Part shown: piece by piece, positions 11,093 through 22,017 of the stretch
Layout of the letters: every line of letters begins with the position of its first letter
Position numbering within the stretch: position 1 is the stretch's first letter
DNA from: Aureobasidium sp. EXF-3400
Taxonomy: Eukaryota; Ascomycota; Dothideomycetes; Dothideales; Saccotheciaceae
Reading direction: 5' to 3'
DNA length: 64,000 nt
NCBI GenBank assembly: GCA_024195585.1
Contig: SWBL01000034.1
Span: forward strand, 153,425 to 217,424
The notes under the pieces: generated by a model
The model's database searches: none
The model's input: only the letters and a program-made list of their open reading frames with translations
What the model was told of the DNA's origin: nothing
Position numbers and translations under genes: made by a program

Positions 11093-13210
11093 TCACGAAC
11101 TGGGACTTTCTCTTCCTAGTGGGCTTCTAGGCATACCTTCCCTCTTCCTCAACACACCTTTCCTACTCTTCTGATCCGGCGTACCCAGATGTCTTTGCGG
11201 AATAGGACTCTGACTACCCCTATCCCCTCTAACCTGCGGCGAAGGACTAGATGGCATACTCGAACTACTCCTCTGACCAGAGAAATAGCCTGGATACTCG
11301 ATACTCTGTCTTATTTCTCCGCCTCCCCATCCCAGTCCCTCAGAGGCTTCTCTGAACCCTCTCTCGTATTCGCTCTCAGCATAACCTGCTTCCGGCGCCG
11401 GTGTGTTTCCGCTTCTGGGATGTGCGAGATACTCTTCGCCTCGGCGCTTGATGGGGCTTTCGTCGTAAGGATCGAAGCCAACTCGTCTACGCGCATCTCT
11501 GCGCACGCGTTGGCGGTACTCAGCGTTAGAGCCTGCGCCAGTGGTTGCGCTGTCTTCGAGGAAGAAATTCAAGAGTTCGTCTTCGATGGTGAGGTGGGAG
11601 GATTGGCGGAATTGTTGGAGGGCGGTTAGACGGATGAGCATTTCGAGGAGAGATAGAGCGGTGCGGATGGTGGTTTGTGGTGTTGGTGTTGATGTTGGCG
11701 CGGCGAGTTGTTGGTTTGAAGGTGTGTTTGGGGCGGGCGAGGAGGATGGATGCTGGAGGTTTAGCGAGGAGAGGCCGTTTGTGAGATCCGAGTCTAGCGA
11801 AGCTTGACGAGGTCGAGGTGTAGTGATGGGATCTGGGGTTGATACGTCTTCATCTCCGTCTTCATCGTCAGACGGAGGTTCCTCGGTGTATACCTCGAAG
11901 GCTATCCATTCTGGGTCCAGATCTGGAGGTAGTCGCCAGTGAGCGTCAGGGTCGTCTCGTGCTGCTGTCTCTTCTGTCTCGACTTGAGGTTGTGGTGTTG
12001 AGTCTCGCAAGATCTGGGCATTGATTTGCGCTTGTTCGTCCAAGTCCGTGTCGTCGCTGTCTTGAGTCTGCGGGCGTTCGACTTCCTCTTCATCATCATA
12101 ATAATCTTGATCCTCGGTGTATCGTCTCTCCATCATGCGTCTTGGTGGTTCTGCATGAATGTCGCGTTTGAGGAGCAGGATGGGATTGTTGGTTTCGCCT
12201 TCAGATCCGATGTTTAAAATCTTGCCAGTATCCGCATAGAATATTTTGGAGATCTCATGGATGGGGATGACGTCTCGAATACCTGCAAGAGCGACTTCCT
12301 CGAAAGGACCTGGTTGAGGCTCGTCTTCTTCGAAAGTGTGTACTCTATCATCGTCTAGGTCTTCAACAACGACCAGCTGATAAGCATACTCGACCGACGA
12401 GTTGTCAGATGGTAGCTCCTTAGGAAAGTAGCGTGCACCGCTCGGCGTAGTCAAGTTTCCGGGCAGATTGTACAGACTATCCAGCGGTACGCGCACCAAC
12501 TTGACTCTGGCTTTGTGAATGACTTCCTTCCAGGTAGTTTCTCGAGCGGTCTGCTCATCATGTGGCCTGTTGGTATGACTGGCGAAGAGCATGTAGACCG
12601 ATAGGGTATAAACTGGACCGACTTGGACATTTTGTCCGGGAGCTGCGGTATATTGCGAGTCGGCTGCTGTGAGAAAAGTGCTGGCCTGCAAAAGACGAGA
12701 TGGCGAGACTGTAGCAGGCAAATTTGTGGACAGATTGACTCCAGAAGTGGTGATGGCGAGATTGATTAGCGGCACGGCATCTTCTATCCGATCAAGCAGT
12801 TTCTTGACGTCGGAAACGATAAGCTGTAACTCAAGCTCATTCTGCTCCTTTGACTTTGCTCGCAAACTCTTCCGACGGTATAGCTCCTCTTCGTTGGCGG
12901 CATTAGCAAGACGAATACCGAGCGCTTGAATCTCCCAGCGCAAGTCTTTGGTCAGAGTGACAGCAGATTCCAGGGAAGTGTTTCCACGAGCGGCAATCAA
13001 CTCTATCATATCGATGGCTGGTGAGATAATTCGGATCTTGCTTTCCAGGCGAACTTGCAGGTTTAGCAGCTCTTCCCGCTTGCCTCCCCTCGGAGCTGTC
13101 TTGACCAGTCTTGAGCATTGTCGGATGGCGTATGTGCTTGTGATGGCTATTCCTGAACGGATGGCATAGTTCATAGCCTGCTGGGTGACTTTGGCTAGTA
13201 GGATATCCAT
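11093..13210 (-). CDS. Ran-binding protein, Yrb30-like
   Basis: A single exon of 705 residues. The start MDILLAKVTQQAMNYAIRSG matches the usual beginning of fungal Yrb30-type RanGTP-binding proteins (the Ran-binding family of PF05508). The upstream in-frame extension begins at TTG and is not used. The first 330 residues are the conserved helical and beta region. The rest is acidic and Pro/Ser-rich, with stretches of Asp/Glu and a C-terminal Arg/Ser tail carrying many SP sites, so it is probably phosphorylated and disordered. In yeast, Yrb30 binds RanGTP and slows RanGAP-stimulated hydrolysis, acting in nucleocytoplasmic transport. It shares a roughly 430-bp divergent promoter with REV3. Family assignment is by sequence resemblance. 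Confidence 0.85.
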   Translation of the reverse strand: MDILLAKVTQQAMNYAIRSGIAITSTYAIRQCSRLVKTAPRGGKREELLNLQVRLESKIRIISPAIDMIELIAARGNTSLESAVTLTKDLRWEIQALGIRLANAANEEELYRRKSLRAKSKEQNELELQLIVSDVKKLLDRIEDAVPLINLAITTSGVNLSTNLPATVSPSRLLQASTFLTAADSQYTAAPGQNVQVGPVYTLSVYMLFASHTNRPHDEQTARETTWKEVIHKARVKLVRVPLDSLYNLPGNLTTPSGARYFPKELPSDNSSVEYAYQLVVVEDLDDDRVHTFEEDEPQPGPFEEVALAGIRDVIPIHEISKIFYADTGKILNIGSEGETNNPILLLKRDIHAEPPRRMMERRYTEDQDYYDDEEEVERPQTQDSDDTDLDEQAQINAQILRDSTPQPQVETEETAARDDPDAHWRLPPDLDPEWIAFEVYTEEPPSDDEDGDEDVSTPDPITTPRPRQASLDSDLTNGLSSLNLQHPSSSPAPNTPSNQQLAAPTSTPTPQTTIRTALSLLEMLIRLTALQQFRQSSHLTIEDELLNFFLEDSATTGAGSNAEYRQRVRRDARRRVGFDPYDESPIKRRGEEYLAHPRSGNTPAPEAGYAESEYERGFREASEGLGWGGGEIRQSIEYPGYFSGQRSSSSMPSSPSPQVRGDRGSQSPIPQRHLGTPDQKSRKGVLRKREGMPRSPLGRESPSS

Positions 13211-13640
13211 GATTACTGCAGTGAAGATGGTCGTCTGTGGTGAAGCAGACCTGGACTGCAGTAGCTTGGAGCCAGAGATGGATGTTGGACTTCTCAAAAA
13301 TGAGGTTCAGCGTTAGGCTGCAATGGCGTTTGTTTCAAGCGGAGAAGTTCAAGGGTCGGGTGTTTGTTTCAAGTGACGGGAGTGTTTACACATGGGCGTC
13401 ATTGGCTCTTGCGCTCACGGCTCCGGCTCGGCCCGCAGCTGTGCATTTATGCAGACGAGCGCGTGCAAATTGATGCCCTCAAGCCCTCTCCTAATCGCGT
13501 CTCCTTGGGTTGCGCCTTCCATTCCACGCGACTTTCAGTGGCAAAACATCTCGCAATCGCCAAATCTACGCGTCCCATGCGCCGAGTCAGTTGAACATGA
13601 TACCGATCCGTCTTGCACAAACACCTAACACAGGCCCGTC
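13211..13640. promoter_or_regulatory. Divergent promoter between Yrb30-like and REV3 genes
   Basis: 430 bp separate two divergent start codons, so both promoters must lie here. No TATA box stands out. Small open frames inside it have no domain and are not called. Confidence 0.6.
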
Positions 13641-16600
13641 ATGGTCCTCTGTCGCGTACGACTGAACTGCCTGGACCATTACCAAGCCTATCCCGGACCT
13701 CTCGATCCTCCACTATGGGGTGACCCCTCCTTGCTGTCGCAAAGAAATCTCCCTCAAGTTCCTGTGATTCGCGTATTCGGCGCAACAGAGACTGGCCAGA
13801 AAATCTGCCTCCACATCCACGGCGCATTCCCTTATCTCTACATCGAATACACCGGTCCCATTGATCGCGCCTCTGTTGACGAGTACATCGCAACCCTTCG
13901 AGTATCGATTGATCATGCCTTGGCAGTATCATATCGAAGAAACACCGCAGACGCCAAAGCTGTCTTTGTTGCCCATATCAGCCTTGTCAAAGGTGTTCCC
14001 ATCTTTGGCTACCATGTCGGCTACAAATACTTTCTGAAGGTCTACCTTCTGAATCCATCCAATATGACTCGTCTTTCCGATCTGCTTCACCAAGGCGCCA
14101 TCTTGAAGAAACCTTTCCAGCCATACGAGAGCCACATGCAGTTTCTTGCCCAGTGGATGTGCGATTTCAACCTGTACGGCTGCAACTATATCGACACTGA
14201 CAATCCCTTCTTTCGTGATCCAGTCCCTGACGTTCACGAGCTCGCCAACCCTCACCACGAATGGCATGACAGATCTATTCCTGACTCACAGCGTCTGAAT
14301 GTGGATCAGTTCCAACGCCAGAGTCATTGTAGTGTCGAGATCGACATTCGTGTACAAGACATCTTGAACAGACACGAAGTCAAGGACAGATCATTGCACC
14401 ATGACTTTGTCGAGCGACTCAACCATCTGGCACCAGAAGAAAAATACGTACAGTCTATGGCTGGCTTGTGGAGGGACGAGACAATCAGACGGAAGAAGCG
14501 CATGGGTATCACAGATCCTGGCAGCAGTCCTTTCCCTCCAGAAGTCCTCGTCTCCATGTCGCATGATCCGCGCAATACTGAAAATGGTGGCTGGATACAC
14601 GAGGAAGAGTTTCGCAAACTTGTCGAAGAGCTTGCCAAAGACGAACGAGAGAGGATGGGTGGAAATGCTCCCTCATTTGACACCTTTGTCAAGCCGTGCG
14701 AAGAAGGGTTCCCTGTACAAACTACTCTTGAGAGTGTAGAAGAGCTCTTTCATGAAAAGTGGCAGTTCGCTTCCGCAGATGCACCTCAACACCTCACGCA
14801 AAGACTTGCTCACGATGGCCTCGATCCTGGAGAGGCTCTTGTCGACGAATTCAGTATTCTCCAACTGATGGCAGATGAGCAGTCGTATGAGTCTGATGAA
14901 GAAATCGCTCGCGAGATCGCGTTGACTCAAGCGAAACAAAACAACCGGAATGTTGCTCCGGACGTCGGAGCTGACGATGAGACTCGACCTAATGGCGACG
15001 ATTATGCTCAACAGTTTCTTGACCCTTTGGACTCCGTGTCCACTGCATCGCTTCTTCCAACCTCTGGGCCCACAACAGACGAGCAACCGCCTGTTCCTAT
15101 ACCAATAGCTCCGATCATTGAAGCTCAAGCTGGCAAGAAGCGTCACCTGACCGATGGAGAGGCAGCTGTCAAACGCCGAAAAGTAGTTGGTTTCACAGAG
15201 AACGCTCAAGCTCGGCCTGGTGAGACTGTTAATTTGAGACGCAAGAACTTCAAGGTCAAAGATTGTGTATTCACTTCTCAACTCATGGCAGGCGTCGAGG
15301 CTGATGAAGGAAGTGATTTGCTCAATGATCTTCCTCCTGCTTCTACACAATTGCCGAATAGTCAAGACAATAGCAAAAGGAGAATCTCACAGACTTATCC
15401 AGTTGTGAAAAATCCACATGACACTGACTCTGTGCTGCGTCTCAGTCAAAGAGACGACGTGCCCGGGCAGAGCAATACCACGACACCTGCGAAATCGAGT
15501 CAGCTCAGGCAATGTAACCTCTCATCCCCGTCTGTCAGCAAATCAAGGTATACCGCACACGCTACCCCTTCAATGCAGACCGTTGTGTCTCCTACTGCGA
15601 GGAAGCTAGCAAGTAACTATTGCAAGATCTTCGATGATGGCGTTAATGGCGTTGTCATCTTTGCTCAAGCACCGCCAAGACGAGTGGACGTCTCAACCAC
15701 AATGATAGATCACGGAGCTCCGCCAGTAATCTATCAAGACGCATATTATAGTGATGAGTTTGACGTGCCTGAGCGGTCGAGAGAGTATGCTGGCCAAGAG
15801 TTCAAGCTTGAGAGCAACACTGTTCCATTCCTGCCCGACTTTGATCCTACTGGCGAGTCAGATGCATCACGAGGAGCCAAAGTTCCAATCATCCTCGACA
15901 AAGTTAAAGAAGAGCTTGAACATCAAGCCCGACGGCAAGACTGTTTCCTCAAGCGCTGGGAGATAGAAGCTCGTCCTCCGTCGTTCTCGGAGGTACAGAA
16001 TTGGCTGCGTGCTAAGTGTCCGACTGTCGAGGACGCTCCAGATGAGGACGACGGCGAGATTGATCATCCTCCATCTCAGCAAGACTTGTTAAAGCGAAGC
16101 AAACAAATGCTTTCGCAGATTGAAGGCCCGACCCAAAGGAACAAACATGGCTTCAAGTTTTCCCAAAAGAAGAAATCGACAAGCGTGCAGCACGAGGTTC
16201 AATACATGTCTGTCATGAGTCTTGAAGTCCATGTCAATTCTCGAAGTGATCTGGCTCCTGACCCTGAGCATGATGAAATCTCGTGTATCATTTGGTCGTT
16301 GAAAGCAGACGATACTGATCTTGTTGGAAATGCCGGACATGACGACAAATATGTTGGAGTAATCGTGTTGTCCACCGAAGGAGATCTGGCTGAACGTATG
16401 CGAAAGTCAATCGGCGTGGATGTCGAGGAAGAAGACAATGAGTTGGACGTGTTGAATCGACTGGTAGACATCGTCCGCGAATATGATCCGGATATTCTCA
16501 CTGGTTACGAGGTACACAACTCATCATGGGGTTACCTGATTGAACGTGCACGTCTACAATACGAGTTCAATCTGTGTGAAGAGCTCTCTCGTGTCAAGTC

Positions 16601-18761
16601 TCAATCCCATGGTCGCTTTGGCAAAGATGTAGACAAGTGGGGTTTTGAGCATACATCGACAATTCGCATCACCGGCAGACACATGATCAACATCTGGCGT
16701 GCTATGAGAAGCGAACTCAACTTGCTGCAATATACCATGGAAAATGTTGTGTTCCACCTTCTTCACAAGCGTATTCCCCACTACTCATTTGCGGACTTGA
16801 CAAGATGGTACAAGAGCTCCAAGCCTCGAGACTTGGCCAAAGCATTGGACTATTTCATCACTCGTGTCCAACTCGACCTCGAAATTCTTGACGCAAATGA
16901 ACTCGTGCCTCGTACTTCTGAACAAGCACGACTACTTGGTGTCGACTTCTTCAGTGTCTTTAGTCGAGGTTCACAGTTCAAAGTCGAGTCACTCATGTTT
17001 CGAATCGCCAAACCAGAATCTTTAGTCCTTGTTTCTCCTAGCCGAAAGCAAGTTGGTCAGCAAAATGCTCTTGAGTGTTTGCCGCTCGTCATGGAACCTC
17101 AAAGTGCTTTCTACAACAGTCCCCTGCTTGTACTCGATTTTCAGAGTTTGTATCCGAGTGTGATGATTGCATACAATTATTGCTACTCCACTTGCCTTGG
17201 TCGCATCACTCCATGGCGAGGACAGAACAAGATGGGCTTTACGGACTTCAAGCGCGATCCTGGTCTGCTTGATCTTGTCAAAGACAAGCTGAATATTTCT
17301 CCGAACGGCATGATGTATGTCAAACCTGAAATGCGCAAATCATTACTTGCCAAAATGTTAGGCGAGATCTTGGAGACCAGAGTCATGGTCAAGTCAGGCA
17401 TGAAAGTGGACAAAGATGACAAGACACTACAACAACTTCTCAACAACAGACAACTTGCCCTGAAGTTGATTGCCAACGTCACCTACGGCTACACATCCGC
17501 GTCCTTCTCTGGTCGTATGCCATGTTCAGAGATTGCTGACTCCATTGTCCAAACTGGCAGAGAAACGCTCGAGAAAGCCATTGCACTCATTCACTCGGTC
17601 TCAAAATGGGGTGCTGAAGTCGTGTATGGCGATACAGACTCACTGTTTGTCTATCTCAAAGGCCGCAGCCGAGAAGAAGCCTTTGTCATCGGCGACGAAA
17701 TCGCAAAAGCAGTGACAGACATGAACCCTCGACCCATCAAGTTGAAATTCGAGAAGGTCTACCATCCTTGTGTGTTACTGGCCAAGAAACGCTACGTTGG
17801 ATTCAAATACGAACACCCTTCCCAAACTGAACCAGACTTTGATGCCAAAGGCATAGAGACCGTTCGTAGAGATGGTACTCCCGCCGAGCAAAAGATTGAA
17901 GAGAAAGCACTCAAACTGCTGTTTCGTACTTCTGATCTTTCTCAAGTGAAAGCATACTTCCAATCTCAATGCCACAAAATCATGACTGGCAAATTCAGTA
18001 TACAAGATTTCTGCTTTGCGAGAGAGGTCAAATTGGGCACGTATTCAGACAAAGGACCTGCTCCTCCTGGTGCACTCATAGCTACTAAACGCATGCTCAA
18101 AGATTCCCGTCAGGAACCTCAGTATGGAGAACGAGTGCCTTATGTAGTTGTCGCGGGTGGACCTGGTGCACGCCTCTTCGAACGCTGTGTAGAGCCAGAA
18201 CGCCTACTCTTCGACGAACAGGCCGAACTGGACGCTGAATACTACATCAGCAAGAACCTAATCCCACCACTCGAACGCATCTTCAATCTCGTAGGCGCAA
18301 ATGTTCGCGCCTGGTACGACGAAATGCCCAAAGTACAACGAGTGCGCAACATCGGCGGCGCAAACACCAACAAAGGCCACATGCACAAAACCATGGAATC
18401 ATACATGAGCATCTCCACCTGCGTAGTCTGTAGAGTCAAACTCTCCGCTCCAGCACCAGGGACAATAATCCTTCCCTTGTGCGCCAAATGTGCAGCCACA
18501 CCATCACTGACTCTTCTTGCCTTGCGCAACAAACTCGGTGCCGCCCAAACCAAAAAGACGGATTTGGATGCTGTGTGCAGGAGTTGTGCGGACATACCCA
18601 ATGGCGATCAAGTCAAGTGCGACAGTAGAGATTGTCCTGTTTTCTACAGTAGGGTCAAAGCTACTGCAAAGTTGGGAGTGGAGCAGGAGAGATTGGAGGG
18701 GGTCGTTTCAGCGATTGAGAAATTGGAGGAAAGGAAGTTGAGGGACATGTTTGAGTGGTAG
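13641..18761 (+). CDS. REV3: DNA polymerase zeta catalytic subunit Rev3
   Basis: A single long exon of 1706 residues. The N-terminal region (MVLCRVRLNCLDHYQ to about 260) is the family-B N-terminal domain typical of Rev3. A long low-conservation linker follows. A degenerate exonuclease-like domain lies at about 870-1080. The palm has motif A DFQSLYPSVM near 1165, motif B KLIANVTYGYTSASFSG near 1275 and motif C YGDTDSLF near 1329. The C-terminus has CysA (CVVC...CAKC, from 1594) and CysB (CRSC...CDSRDCP, from 1646); CysB binds a 4Fe-4S cluster and contacts the accessory subunits. The enzyme extends from mismatched or damaged ends in translesion synthesis with Rev7 and Pol31/32, and causes most induced mutation. 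The length fits filamentous fungi. All catalytic residues I can check are present. Confidence 0.97.
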   Translation: MVLCRVRLNCLDHYQAYPGPLDPPLWGDPSLLSQRNLPQVPVIRVFGATETGQKICLHIHGAFPYLYIEYTGPIDRASVDEYIATLRVSIDHALAVSYRRNTADAKAVFVAHISLVKGVPIFGYHVGYKYFLKVYLLNPSNMTRLSDLLHQGAILKKPFQPYESHMQFLAQWMCDFNLYGCNYIDTDNPFFRDPVPDVHELANPHHEWHDRSIPDSQRLNVDQFQRQSHCSVEIDIRVQDILNRHEVKDRSLHHDFVERLNHLAPEEKYVQSMAGLWRDETIRRKKRMGITDPGSSPFPPEVLVSMSHDPRNTENGGWIHEEEFRKLVEELAKDERERMGGNAPSFDTFVKPCEEGFPVQTTLESVEELFHEKWQFASADAPQHLTQRLAHDGLDPGEALVDEFSILQLMADEQSYESDEEIAREIALTQAKQNNRNVAPDVGADDETRPNGDDYAQQFLDPLDSVSTASLLPTSGPTTDEQPPVPIPIAPIIEAQAGKKRHLTDGEAAVKRRKVVGFTENAQARPGETVNLRRKNFKVKDCVFTSQLMAGVEADEGSDLLNDLPPASTQLPNSQDNSKRRISQTYPVVKNPHDTDSVLRLSQRDDVPGQSNTTTPAKSSQLRQCNLSSPSVSKSRYTAHATPSMQTVVSPTARKLASNYCKIFDDGVNGVVIFAQAPPRRVDVSTTMIDHGAPPVIYQDAYYSDEFDVPERSREYAGQEFKLESNTVPFLPDFDPTGESDASRGAKVPIILDKVKEELEHQARRQDCFLKRWEIEARPPSFSEVQNWLRAKCPTVEDAPDEDDGEIDHPPSQQDLLKRSKQMLSQIEGPTQRNKHGFKFSQKKKSTSVQHEVQYMSVMSLEVHVNSRSDLAPDPEHDEISCIIWSLKADDTDLVGNAGHDDKYVGVIVLSTEGDLAERMRKSIGVDVEEEDNELDVLNRLVDIVREYDPDILTGYEVHNSSWGYLIERARLQYEFNLCEELSRVKSQSHGRFGKDVDKWGFEHTSTIRITGRHMINIWRAMRSELNLLQYTMENVVFHLLHKRIPHYSFADLTRWYKSSKPRDLAKALDYFITRVQLDLEILDANELVPRTSEQARLLGVDFFSVFSRGSQFKVESLMFRIAKPESLVLVSPSRKQVGQQNALECLPLVMEPQSAFYNSPLLVLDFQSLYPSVMIAYNYCYSTCLGRITPWRGQNKMGFTDFKRDPGLLDLVKDKLNISPNGMMYVKPEMRKSLLAKMLGEILETRVMVKSGMKVDKDDKTLQQLLNNRQLALKLIANVTYGYTSASFSGRMPCSEIADSIVQTGRETLEKAIALIHSVSKWGAEVVYGDTDSLFVYLKGRSREEAFVIGDEIAKAVTDMNPRPIKLKFEKVYHPCVLLAKKRYVGFKYEHPSQTEPDFDAKGIETVRRDGTPAEQKIEEKALKLLFRTSDLSQVKAYFQSQCHKIMTGKFSIQDFCFAREVKLGTYSDKGPAPPGALIATKRMLKDSRQEPQYGERVPYVVVAGGPGARLFERCVEPERLLFDEQAELDAEYYISKNLIPPLERIFNLVGANVRAWYDEMPKVQRVRNIGGANTNKGHMHKTMESYMSISTCVVCRVKLSAPAPGTIILPLCAKCAATPSLTLLALRNKLGAAQTKKTDLDAVCRSCADIPNGDQVKCDSRDCPVFYSRVKATAKLGVEQERLEGVVSAIEKLEERKLRDMFEW

Positions 18762-19866
18762 TTTGGTTGCAAACTAGCTATATAGCACTCCGAAACGCAA
18801 GCTCTCTCCATTTGCAATCGCACCCGAGTAGGCGACAACAGCCAACCAAAGTCCTATTAGATGCAAGGCACACGAATAGTGCGAGCCCCCCATTCATCAG
18901 TCACAATTATTGCCATAGTTCGGCCATGTTCTTCTAGATTGTGTTTGTCAATCTCACATCCGATCCCCGAATCCGAATCCAAAAAATGGGTTCTCCATGA
19001 TTGCCTTTCGCCGGTTTTCTTGAGTGAGTTGGTGACCTTTTGCCGTAGAGAGGTTTTGGCTTATCTTGACTTCCAGGGATGAAACGAATACTCCAGAACT
19101 TTACGCAGAATGGCCCATTCTCCCGTTCTCTCTGAATGTCGCCACGATCTCCCATTGATCAAAACAATCGCCAATGGTTTCGCGACTTATGAAATTTGTG
19201 GGTGGTTGAGAGGGATGTTGCTACCAATCAGAACGTGCATGAGAACAACAACCAAGGAACAAACGGCTTGTTGCTTTGCACCCAAGGTCTGGGTGAGCCA
19301 AGAACTGCTCATTTGGCAATATGTCTTGCACCATTGGCACATTCTGCTGAGAGACTGAGGGCTTGAGACATCTGCAAGTTGTGGTGGCGCATTGTCCAAA
19401 CAAGCAATCAGATGCTGGCATTACAACCCTTTTTTTTTTATGGCTCGCGAGTTACAGCGGAGGTCATGAGATGGACGACGCCCAACTCACTAGCACCACC
19501 GTTGAAACTCACGTTGATCAGTCCTTGAGCTCTGAGATCCTCTGCCACTGAGCGTTTTTCGCCCTGAGTAGTCATGTCATGTGCCTGCGCATGGCTTGTT
19601 TTGTCGCAATCCTGGGCTTTGAGAGTATGAGAGTTGCAAGATGGCTGGCTGCATGCATGACCTTTTGGCAATTACGTGCGATGGAGGATATGAATTGCAG
19701 ACGGAGTTGGGGATTCCGCCCTTTCAACTGCCAAAAACATGCATGTGCGTTGCGGCGCACCAGGACCTATCGCTTTGATGCGATGTCTCAATCTCCGCAA
19801 CCTGCACTCTAAGAATCCATGACACAACAAACAGCCCCCAAACAATTCCTCCTCAATGGGGGAAAT
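18762..19866. other. Convergent intergenic region
   Basis: About 1.1 kb lies between the 3' ends of REV3 and the small gene on the other strand. It holds a T run near 19431-19439 and several short overlapping open frames on both strands, none with a domain or plausible splicing. I see no RNA gene. Confidence 0.6.
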
Positions 19867-20366
19867 CTAGCTCGATGGTCTATCTGGCGTGATTCCCGGA
19901 CCTGGGTGAAGCAGTTGCTCCTCCTCCTTTACATCTCTCCCATCCACGCCCCTCCACTTTTCCTCTAGCTGGTCGATTGCCTCTGCACTCATGTTTCCCG
20001 CAAAAGCCCTCAAAACAGCACGTATCTCTTGCGGAGACAGTTGCTTGTAATCGATTACTTGCATCGCAGAGTTGAAACTGCGGTATACACCGTCACTGCC
20101 TAGATGCAGAAATCCGTTTCGCGAAGGAGAGGTGCGCAGCTCACGGGAGATGCGTGAAGCTTCTGCTATGTGAGGAGCGGGCTGGGATTAGTGAGTATAC
20201 TTGTACAGCGAGTGACAGTGCGGAAAACGCGCTTACCGTGCACGAAGACATGGCTTGTTGATGATCTTTGCTGGCTCAGGACGGATATCGTTCGATGGCT
20301 GATGATGCGAGACAAGAATGAAAGAGTCTCCGACGCCTTGAGGGAATGAGAATGATCAAGTGGCAT
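19867..20366 (-). CDS. Small protein of unknown function, two exons
   Basis: Exons 20366-20237 and 20165-19867 with a 71-bp intron (donor GTAAGC, acceptor CACATAG) give 142 residues in one continuous frame. The first 40 residues are rich in Ser, Arg and hydrophobic residues without acidic clusters, like a mitochondrial presequence. The middle contains GFLHLGSDGVYRSFN. A helical segment follows (IDYKQLSPQEIRAVLRAFAG), then an acidic tail ending in PDRPSS. I do not recognise the family. Support for a real gene is the clean intron, a proper ATG and a helical composition unlike the neighbouring random frames. A further exon cannot be excluded. Function is unknown; mitochondrial location is only an inference. 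Confidence 0.6.
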
Positions 20367-22017
20367 GACGGAGCTGAGGGGTCAAGGCAATATATAGTCG
20401 GCGCATTCCGCCCGAGCGAATGTTCGAATGGCGCTATGTCCATTTACGGTGAACAGATCTGCTTGGTGATCGGAGAGACTTATCTAGATGTGATTGCCCA
20501 AAGATGCTGATAGTTCAAATCTAGTGAAACGCTCCACATCATGTAGCAACCGAGGCCTTCCAGGACCATGTGGTAACATCATATACGCCACCTTCAACAA
20601 GGTATCAAGGGAGAATGAGGCTGGGTAATGGAACTCGGATACGACAATCAACTTGTTTATCTCAACGGCTATAAGAATGCTGCGAACCCAAAATTGTGAA
20701 CAAAGACTACTTAGTCTTGATCGAGGGTGAGGATCCCAAGATGCATATGAAAGTCAGTGCAATATTGGCATTTGCTAGCTAATCCAGTATAAAGCAAAAT
20801 CCTCTGCTACACTATGCTTCATGAGTGATGACATGTCTTCCGACGGGGGTGTCAAGCCTGGGAAGCGAAGGCTACTTCGCTCGATGACAATGAAACAGGC
20901 CTGTTTTTCTCCTTCCGATGCCCGCTGATTTATTAGATGCAGATACCTCCTTCACCAGGAAGAATCGCGTCCTGGTAAGCGCATTCGCGACAGCCTAAGA
21001 ACACACAAGAGCCGGAGAAAACACAAGGCTGGCCCAGGCAGTAGAGATCTGTCGTGCCTCACTACTATAGAGATTGGGGGATCTCGGTCCGAAGGATTGA
21101 TCTATCCGACATGGGGCCCGAACTCCTTGAACTGCCGAGCTAAGCCTCGCCGAGTCTCGGGCTCCAAGTCCGACCAACCTCCAATCATCCCATACCTGTT
21201 GTCGATGCTCCATGTGATCATAGTATGAAACTTATACTAAACTCACTTTCCAGTTTTTGTGGTGAGTCTTATATCCTGATCTACAGCTCGTTGTTCAAAT
21301 ACCCATCATCTGTAGGCATCTATCCGTAACCCTGCATCGCCTGTCCATGTTTGCTGTCTTCGTTGGTCAAATCAGTCGGTTGATTGAACTCACTGATCCG
21401 ATACCCTTGAGACTGCTCACTCCTCATCGACACAGCAACAAGACAACAAGACAAGACTAACCAAAACCCTTCGCTATTGAATCTCTCTCCCCTTCCCTCC
21501 CCTGCCTGCCCCCTCGCTAAGGCTATGACAAGAAACTAGTTATCCAGGGATCGAGACCTCCAAGACTGTGACCAAACACAAATGCTTTAGAACCCCATGA
21601 ACTGATTATAGGTACTGTTCATAGCTACATAATCAAGCGTTTGCCATCTAGTCGTGTGCCTGGCTTCTGACCAGCCATCCCATCCCTGAAGCTCTGTTGC
21701 ACTATCATCCGCTACGCAGATCGCATTGAGATGAGGCCAGACCGTATCGGACGCGACAGATGCATTCAAACTATACAACTCCTTGACACAAAGCGATAAC
21801 AAAAAAAAAAGAAAAACGGGGGGTATCTCTATTTCTGTGTTTTGGAACCTATGTATAAAAGAATGCCTTTGTCCTATCCTCCCCAAAAAACGCCTTCATC
21901 CTGTATTCTTCAAAAATTCTCCAAAAACTCCCCGTTGCTCGATGCTATGCATGATAAACAACCCATACGCCCTTAGCCCTGCCTTTCCGATCTCATCCCT
22001 TCAAACTAGCCCAAACC
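20367..22017. other. Intergenic, no gene seen
   Basis: 1.65 kb lies between the start of the small gene and the 3' end of the DUG2-like gene. The open frames here (for example 20995-21213 and 21587-21886, minus) have no domain. An A-rich run occurs near 21799-21810. It should hold the promoter of the small gene and the DUG2 3' end. Confidence 0.6.
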
